Shown in pieces: positions 58,473 through 64,000 of a stretch of 64,000 bases of DNA. The stretch covers positions 992,001 through 1,056,000 of the forward strand of contig NZ_CP042382.1 in assembly GCF_007954585.1 (NCBI RefSeq), given 5' to 3'. Numbering within the stretch: position 1 is the stretch's first letter; each line of letters begins with the position of its first letter. The stretch is from Pistricoccus aurantiacus (GTDB lineage: Bacteria > Pseudomonadota > Gammaproteobacteria > Pseudomonadales > Halomonadaceae). A program made the position numbers and the translations under genes. Under the pieces are notes generated by a model. That model saw only the letters and a program-made list of their open reading frames with translations. It was not told the DNA's origin and did no database searches.

Positions 58473-60020
58473 ATGATACTGGTGTGGCTGATTGTGATCC
58501 CCTTCGTCGGGGGGCTCTTGTGCTGGCAGGCGGAGCGGCTGGGCGCCACGCCCACGCGCTGGATCGCGCTTGCCACCATGCTGATCGAACTGCTGATTCC
58601 CCTATGGCTGTGGGGGCAGCTCGATTTTCGGTTGCCGACCCTGGACGGCACCGCGACCCAGTGGGCGCTGGAATACCGTATCCCTTGGATCGAGCGATTC
58701 GGTATCGAGATTCATCTCGCCTTGGACGGCCTGTCCCTGGTGCTGATCGCCCTGACCGGCTTTCTCGGGGTGCTGGCAGTGGTGTGTTCCTGGAAGGAGA
58801 TCGTGCGACGTATCGGCTTCTTCCATCTCAACCTGCTGTGGATTCTCGGCGGGGTGGTGGGGGTGTTTCTCGCCATTGATCTGTTCTTGTTCTTCTTCTT
58901 CTGGGAAATGATGCTGGTGCCGATGTATTTCCTGATCGCCTTGTGGGGTCATAGCGGCTCCAAGGGCAGAACCCGCATCGGCGCCGCCACCAAGTTCTTC
59001 ATCTATACCCAGGCTAGCGGCCTTCTGATGCTGGTGTCCATCCTGGGGCTGGTGTTCGCCCACCACGCCAGCACCGGCGAATATTCCTTCAGCTACCAAG
59101 TGCTGCTGAACACCGAGCTTTCCCCTCAGCTTTCCTTCTGGCTGATGCTCGGCTTCTTCATCGCCTTCGCGGTCAAGCTGCCGGTGGTGCCTTTGCACGG
59201 CTGGCTGCCCAACGCTCATGCCCAGGCGCCCACAGCCGGCAGCGTCGACCTGGCGGGCATCCTGCTGAAGACCGCCGCCTACGGCATGCTGCGCTTCGCG
59301 CTGCCGCTGTTTCCCGAAGCGTCCATGGACTTCGCCCCCGTGGCCATGGGGCTCGGGCTGCTGGGCATCTTCTATGGCGCCGTGCTGGCCTGCGGACAGC
59401 AGGATCTCAAGCGATTCATCGCCTATACCAGTATTGCTCACATGGGGTTCGTGCTGATCGGCATCTATTCTGGTTCCCAACTGGCCCTGCAGGGGGTAGT
59501 GGTGCTGATGGTGGCTCACGCTTTTTCCGCGGCGGGACTGTTCATCATCAGCGGGCAGCTCTACGAGCGCCTGCACACCCGGGAGCTCCCCAAGATGGGC
59601 GGCCTGTGGGGGCGGCTCGGCAGCCTGCCGGGTTTCTCGCTGTTCTTCGTCGCCGCCTCCTTGGGCATGCCCACCACCGCCAATTTCATCGGCGAGTTCA
59701 TGGTGCTGTTCGGTACCTTTCCCACGGCGCCCGTGGTAGTCGTTCTAGCCAGTGTCGGCCTGGTACTGGCGGCGGTTTACTCTCTGATCCTGATGCAGCG
59801 AGTGCACTACGGCCCGGCCCAGAGCGAGAAACCCCTGGCGGGGTTGGACGCTCGGGAGTTCAGCATGCTGCTGGGGATCGTCGCTCTGGTGGTGATGCTC
59901 GGTCTTTACCCCCAGCCGCTGCTGGATACCACCCATGCTGCCATGTCGGAAGTGCAACGCCTGTTTGAAATCACCGCGACGGCACCCGCCGGCGCTGACC
60001 TGTTGACGGAGACCCGCTGA
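58473..60020 (+). CDS. nuoM: NADH-quinone oxidoreductase subunit M
   Basis: A 515-residue antiporter-like membrane subunit (E. coli 509). FFFFWEMMLVPMYFLIALWG carries the conserved glutamate, and VPLHGWLPNAHAQAPTAGS and QQDLKRFIAYTSIAHMG are typical of ND4. Translation probably starts at the ATG at 58473, preceded by GGGA. nuoN starts at the last base of its stop codon. Confidence 0.97.
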   Translation: MILVWLIVIPFVGGLLCWQAERLGATPTRWIALATMLIELLIPLWLWGQLDFRLPTLDGTATQWALEYRIPWIERFGIEIHLALDGLSLVLIALTGFLGVLAVVCSWKEIVRRIGFFHLNLLWILGGVVGVFLAIDLFLFFFFWEMMLVPMYFLIALWGHSGSKGRTRIGAATKFFIYTQASGLLMLVSILGLVFAHHASTGEYSFSYQVLLNTELSPQLSFWLMLGFFIAFAVKLPVVPLHGWLPNAHAQAPTAGSVDLAGILLKTAAYGMLRFALPLFPEASMDFAPVAMGLGLLGIFYGAVLACGQQDLKRFIAYTSIAHMGFVLIGIYSGSQLALQGVVVLMVAHAFSAAGLFIISGQLYERLHTRELPKMGGLWGRLGSLPGFSLFFVAASLGMPTTANFIGEFMVLFGTFPTAPVVVVLASVGLVLAAVYSLILMQRVHYGPAQSEKPLAGLDAREFSMLLGIVALVVMLGLYPQPLLDTTHAAMSEVQRLFEITATAPAGADLLTETR

Positions 60021-61480
60021 TGTTGACCAATCCGCACTTCGTCGCCTTGCTGCCACTGGTTCTAGTGGCGGCGACCGCCATCACGGTGATGCTGGGCATC
60101 GCCTGGCGGCGTGCACATGCCGCGACGGTGGCAGTCACCGTGCTGGGACTGTTGCTCGCGCTGGTCGCGCAAGGCGTGGCCTGGCAGCTTGCACCGGTGG
60201 ATACGCCGCTGCTCGCCTTCGATGACCTCGCGATGATGGGCGGCATGCTGATTCTGGGCTCCACGCTGGTCTGCGCGATTCTGGCTCATGCCTATCTCGA
60301 AGTCTTCGAGGGCGCCCGTGAGGAATTCTATCTGCTGCTGCTATGTGCCGCGGCCGGGGGCCTGGTGCTCGCGGCGAGCCGTCACATGGCCAGCTTGTTT
60401 TTCGGTCTGGAGCTTCTGTCCATGCCGCTCTACGGCATGCTGGCTTACTCGTTTCGCGAGCGTCGCTCCTTGGAAGCGGGCATCAAATACTTGATCCTGT
60501 CTGCCGCCGCCAGCGCCTTTCTGCTGTTCGGCATGGCGCTGCTCTATGCCCAGACCGGCGAACTGCGTCTGGACGAGCTGATGACGGTGCTGACCGAGAC
60601 TTCCGGCGTCTGGGGGCTGGCGGGAATTGCCCTGATGGTGGTGGGGCTCGGTTTCAAGCTTTCCGTGGTGCCCTTTCACCTCTGGACTCCGGACGTCTAT
60701 GAAGGCGGTCCGGGGCCGGCGACCACCTTCCTGGCCACTGCCAGCAAGGTCGCGGTGTTCTTTCTGCTGTTGCGCCTGGTGCTGTACGTGCCGGCCTTCC
60801 AGGGGGAATGGCTCCGTACGCTGCTGGCGATACTCGCTCTGCTCAGCATGGTGATCGGTAACCTGCTGGCGCTGACCCAGTCCAATATCAAGCGAATACT
60901 CGGCTACTCCTCCATCGCTCACTTCGGCTATCTGCTGGTGGCGCTGGTGGTGGGCGACGGCCTGGCGGCGGAAACCGGCGGGGTTTATCTCATCACCTAC
61001 GTACTGACCACCCTGGCGGCCTTCGGCGTGGTCACGCTGGTGTCGAGTTCCACCAGCGGCGAGGACGCGGCGGCGCTGCACTACTATCGCGGCCTGTTCT
61101 GGCGCCGCCCTTATCTCACTGCGGTGCTGACCATCAGCATGCTGTCCCTGGCGGGCATTCCCGCCACCGCGGGTTTTATCGGCAAGTTCTATATCATCGC
61201 CCTGGGGGTCGAAGCCCAGCGCTGGTGGCTGGTGGGCGGTATCATCCTGGGTAGCGCCATCGGGCTTTATTACTATCTGCGGGTCATGGTGACCCTGTTC
61301 ATGCTCGAACCCGGCATGCAGCGCCGGGATGCGCCCCACGACTGGGGTACCCGAGCCGGCGGGCTGGTGGTGCTGGCGGTAGCCTTTCTGGTCATCCTGC
61401 TGGGGTTGTATCCGGCGCCGATGATCGAGCTGGCGGAGCTTTTGGGCGGCACCCCGCTGGGCGGCACCCCGCTGGGCTAA
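60020..61480 (+). CDS. nuoN: NADH-quinone oxidoreductase subunit N
   Basis: A 486-residue antiporter-like membrane subunit (E. coli 485), the last gene of the operon. Landmarks are FFGLELLSMPLYGMLAY, VVPFHLWTPDVYEGGP and SNIKRILGYSSIAHFGY, all ND2-type. The end carries a 15-base tandem repeat giving GGTPLGGTPLG. No clear terminator hairpin lies in the 138 bases downstream. Confidence 0.97.
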   Translation: MLTNPHFVALLPLVLVAATAITVMLGIAWRRAHAATVAVTVLGLLLALVAQGVAWQLAPVDTPLLAFDDLAMMGGMLILGSTLVCAILAHAYLEVFEGAREEFYLLLLCAAAGGLVLAASRHMASLFFGLELLSMPLYGMLAYSFRERRSLEAGIKYLILSAAASAFLLFGMALLYAQTGELRLDELMTVLTETSGVWGLAGIALMVVGLGFKLSVVPFHLWTPDVYEGGPGPATTFLATASKVAVFFLLLRLVLYVPAFQGEWLRTLLAILALLSMVIGNLLALTQSNIKRILGYSSIAHFGYLLVALVVGDGLAAETGGVYLITYVLTTLAAFGVVTLVSSSTSGEDAAALHYYRGLFWRRPYLTAVLTISMLSLAGIPATAGFIGKFYIIALGVEAQRWWLVGGIILGSAIGLYYYLRVMVTLFMLEPGMQRRDAPHDWGTRAGGLVVLAVAFLVILLGLYPAPMIELAELLGGTPLGGTPLG

Positions 61481-61618
61481 ACGATATGGATCAAGGCAAG
61501 AAATCTTACCCATGTTTACTGGAGATACACGAGGCTTGTACTACGTTGAAAGGAGATATTGGTTAGCGACTGCTTGATAAGACCATCATGCAGGCCGCCG
61601 TCGGATCAGGGAGGTTGC

Positions 61619-61903
61619 ATGGCTACCTACGAATATCGTTGCACGACGCATGGCACTTTCGACAGACGCATGCGAATGGGTACGGCTCCCTCACTGATTC
61701 CCTGTCCGCAATGTGGCGAGGATGCGGCGCGCATTCTTTCCATACCCATGGTGTCACGGGTTCCTCGTGGAATCAGCACCGCGATCGAGCGTACCCAAGC
61801 GAGTGCCGATCATCCCGCGACGGTTTCCAGCCTTCCCCCCAGCCGGGAGGGCCAAGCCCGCATCACGCGAAATCCCAAGCACCGACGCCTTCCCCGCCCT
61901 TGA
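61619..61903 (+). CDS. fmdB: FmdB family zinc-ribbon regulator
   Basis: A 94-residue protein of the FmdB/CxxC-CxxC-type putative regulatory family. ATYEYRCTTHG and IPCPQCGED form the zinc-ribbon ligands. The first pair has Cys-x3-His instead of Cys-x2-Cys. The second half is a polar, basic tail. GGGAGG precedes the ATG at 61619. It lies 57 bases before the formamidase gene, as in the fmd operons of Methylophilus, where FmdB is thought to regulate the amidase. Confidence 0.85.
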   Translation: MATYEYRCTTHGTFDRRMRMGTAPSLIPCPQCGEDAARILSIPMVSRVPRGISTAIERTQASADHPATVSSLPPSREGQARITRNPKHRRLPRP

Positions 61904-61960
61904 GCGGCCCGAGGGTGAGTGCATCTTGCGCGTCACCTTCAACATTAAGAGGGTAAGTCA

Positions 61961-63214
61961 ATGCCTGAGCTAATCTTTCCTCTCGATTCCAGCAAGAAAT
62001 TCACCGATCAGAAGATCATCGGGCACAACCGCTACCACCCGGATATACCGGCGGCGGTGCAGATTCGGCCCGGCGACACCTTTCGTCTGGATTGCCGGGA
62101 ATGGTTTGACGGGGCGATTCGCAACGACGATTCCGCAGACGACATTCGCGATGCGCCCATGTCCTGCGTGCATGTGCTTTCCGGCCCCATTGCGGTGGAG
62201 GGCGCGCAGCCGGGGGATCTGCTTATCGTCGATATTCTCGACGTGGGGCCGATTCCTCAGGAAGACAGCGGTCCACTTGCCGGTCAGGGATGGGGCTATA
62301 CCGGCATCTTCGCCAAGCGCAACGGCGGCTCTTTTCTGGTCGACCAGTTTCCCGATGCCTACAAGGCGATCTGGGATTTTCGAGGCCAGGTGGCCACCTC
62401 GCGACACGTGCCGGGGGTCTCCTTCACCGGTAATATCCATCCTGGTTTGATGGGCACGGCTCCCTCTGCGGAGCTTTTGGCGAAGTGGAATGCGCGAGAG
62501 GGCGAGCTGATCGCCACGGATCCGCATCGGATACCGCCCCTGGCGCTACCGCCGGAGCCTAAAGACGCCATTCTCGGCACCCTGAGCGGCGAGGAATTCG
62601 ATCGGGTCGCCGGTGAAGCCGCGCGCACCGCACCTCCAAGAGAGAACGGCGGCAACCAGGATATCAAGAACCTGACCAAGGGCACCCGGGTGTTCTATCC
62701 GGTCTTCGTGCCCGGCGCGAACTTTTCCGTCGGTGACCTTCACTTCTCTCAGGGAGATGGGGAGATCACGTTCTGCGGCGCCATCGAGATGGGGGGATTC
62801 ATCGATCTGCATGTGGATCTGATCAAGGGCGGCATGGACACCTACGGCGTGGCGGAGAATGCGATCTTCATGCCCGGCAACGTGGCGCCACAGTACTCCG
62901 AGTGGCTGGCGTTTTCCGGCACCTCGGTGACCCTGAATGGAAAACAGCGCTATCTCGATTCCCATCTGGCCTATCAACGGGCCTGCCTGCACGCGATAAA
63001 TTATCTGACGAAGTTCGGCTACAGTCCGGAGCAGGCCTATCTCTTGCTCGGGGCGGCGCCAATCGAAGGCCGGCTTTCCGGCGTGGTGGATATTCCCAAT
63101 GCCTGCGCCACGGTGTATCTGCCCACCGCCATCTTCGATTTCGACATACGGCCCTCCGCAAGAGGCCCCGTCAAGATCGATCCGGGCATCGGAGCGCCGA
63201 AGTCCCCGGGCTGA
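61961..63214 (+). CDS. fmdA: formamidase
   Basis: A 417-residue cytoplasmic enzyme of the acetamidase/formamidase family (PF03069) that hydrolyses formamide to formate and ammonia. Landmarks are the start DQKIIGHNRYHPDIP, the segment DCREWFDGAI, HVPGVSFTGNIHPGLMGTAP and the C-terminal VVDIPNACATVYLPTAIFDF. The size is close to the characterised Methylophilus FmdA (about 407). It follows fmdB. A TRAP permease gene converges with it with four bases between the stops and may import amides or acids, which is only inferred. Confidence 0.93.
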   Translation: MPELIFPLDSSKKFTDQKIIGHNRYHPDIPAAVQIRPGDTFRLDCREWFDGAIRNDDSADDIRDAPMSCVHVLSGPIAVEGAQPGDLLIVDILDVGPIPQEDSGPLAGQGWGYTGIFAKRNGGSFLVDQFPDAYKAIWDFRGQVATSRHVPGVSFTGNIHPGLMGTAPSAELLAKWNAREGELIATDPHRIPPLALPPEPKDAILGTLSGEEFDRVAGEAARTAPPRENGGNQDIKNLTKGTRVFYPVFVPGANFSVGDLHFSQGDGEITFCGAIEMGGFIDLHVDLIKGGMDTYGVAENAIFMPGNVAPQYSEWLAFSGTSVTLNGKQRYLDSHLAYQRACLHAINYLTKFGYSPEQAYLLLGAAPIEGRLSGVVDIPNACATVYLPTAIFDFDIRPSARGPVKIDPGIGAPKSPG

Positions 63215-63218
63215 TGGA

Positions 63219-64000
63219 TTACTGCAGCCAGCCCGGCAGCCAGGTGGCGAGACCTGGAAAAAATGCCAGCGCCACCAGCATGCCGAGCTGGATCAGGATG
63301 AAAGGCAGCACGCCTCGGTAGATGGTGGCGGTAGACACCGAGGCGGGCGCGACACCGCGCAGGTAAAACAGGGCAAAACCGAAGGGCGGGGTCAGAAACG
63401 AGGTCTGCAGATTGATGGCAATCATGATGCCAAGCCAGATCGGGTCGAGGCCCATGGCCAATAGCACCGGCCCGACGATGGGCACTACCACGAAGGTGAT
63501 CTCGATGAAATCGAGAATGAAGCCCAGCAGGAAGATCACCAGCATCACGATCAGGGTCGCGCCGATTACGCCGCCGGGCATGTTCTCGAAGAGATGAGTG
63601 ACCAGCTCCTCGCCGCCATAGGCGCGAAACGTCAGGGAAAACAGCGCTGCGCCGATCAGGATCAAAAACACCATGCTGGTAACGCTGGTCGTGGCACGCA
63701 GCACGTCTCGCAGCGTGGCAATATCCAGTCGCCGATAGGCCAGCGCCAGCAGCAGAGCGCCGAAGGCGCCTATCGCGGAGGCCTCCGTCGGCGTGGCGAA
63801 GCCGCCGAGAATCGAGCCCAGTACCGCGACGATCAGCAGGATCGGCGGTATCAATCCCTTGAGCAGCAGCGTGAATACACTGCCTCGGTGACCGATTTCC
63901 TCCATCAGCGTCTGACGATCCACCGCCGGCGCCATCTGGGGCTTGAGCCAGGCAATGATGCCTACATAGAGAATATACAGCACCACCAGGATCAGCCCCG
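63219..64000 (-). CDS. TRAP transporter large permease subunit, 5' end beyond window
   Basis: The C-terminal part of a DctM-family permease, about 260 residues visible; the frame is still open at the right edge. The conserved segments GGFATPTEASAIGAFGALLL, DFIEITFVVVPIVGPVLLAM and LQTSFLTPPFGFALFYLRG are present. The last two place it in the subgroup of large permeases with extended helices, often annotated for mannitol/chloroaromatic-type substrates. The small subunit and binding protein should lie outside the window. Confidence 0.9.
   Translation of the reverse strand, partial: GLILVVLYILYVGIIAWLKPQMAPAVDRQTLMEEIGHRGSVFTLLLKGLIPPILLIVAVLGSILGGFATPTEASAIGAFGALLLALAYRRLDIATLRDVLRATTSVTSMVFLILIGAALFSLTFRAYGGEELVTHLFENMPGGVIGATLIVMLVIFLLGFILDFIEITFVVVPIVGPVLLAMGLDPIWLGIMIAINLQTSFLTPPFGFALFYLRGVAPASVSTATIYRGVLPFILIQLGMLVALAFFPGLATWLPGWLQ

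Overview
The window reads as chromosomal DNA of a GC-rich gammaproteobacterium, most likely a halophile of the Halomonas group. This is inferred from a fused nuoCD inside an E. coli-ordered nuo operon, paired TRAP transporters, the pairing of a LysR gene with an Azotobacter/Pseudomonas-type fpr, and the ubiK/comM neighbourhood. I could not run a database search, so the taxonomy is inference.

Layout. 1-6 kb: ribA opposed to hemE, a VanZ-like gene and speE, an orphan TAXI binding protein, and a host-attachment-family gene. 5.7-8.2 kb: a degraded chemoreceptor relic followed by a chemoreceptor with one frameshift. 8.2-12.5 kb: a finR-like LysR gene divergent from fpr, then glnK/amtB behind a near-consensus sigma-54 promoter, then ubiK. 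12.6-20.15 kb: an accessory block bracketed by a 5' scrap and a 3' scrap of comM. It holds a periplasmic polyamine-binding-like protein beside a Cache-HAMP-GGDEF-EAL sensor (an NspS/MbaA-like pair), an IS3-family element inserted exactly in the second membrane helix of that sensor, an intact comM and a ridA-like pseudogene. 20.15-31 kb: LysR, carboxymuconolactone decarboxylase family, aldo/keto reductase, PNPOx-like protein, aminotransferase, hydrolase plus lipoprotein, malate synthase G, hotdog thioesterase, DUF423 protein and an AGCS symporter. 31-38.5 kb: thiS-thiG-trmB, EamA exporter and LysR, a candidate Fur-controlled small RNA, a SCO1 operon, an esterase and an FKBP isomerase. 38.7-45.8 kb: TRAP dctP facing dctQM, an ABC-F ATPase, dtd and thiD. 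46.1-61.5 kb: the complete nuoA-N operon. 61.6-64 kb: fmdB-fmdA formamidase and a TRAP large permease cut by the right edge.

The most unusual points are: (1) a minus-strand small RNA candidate at about 35290-35406 with a promoter overlapped by Fur-like boxes, a 5' hairpin, a CU-rich anti-Shine-Dalgarno segment and a terminator with seven Us; (2) the NspS/MbaA-like polyamine to c-di-GMP signalling pair, broken by an insertion sequence whose removal restores the frame exactly; (3) the comM scraps on both sides of that block, which look like the remains of a resident comM replaced by a segment carrying its own comM; (4) a sigma-54 promoter and enhancer-like inverted repeat upstream of amtB.
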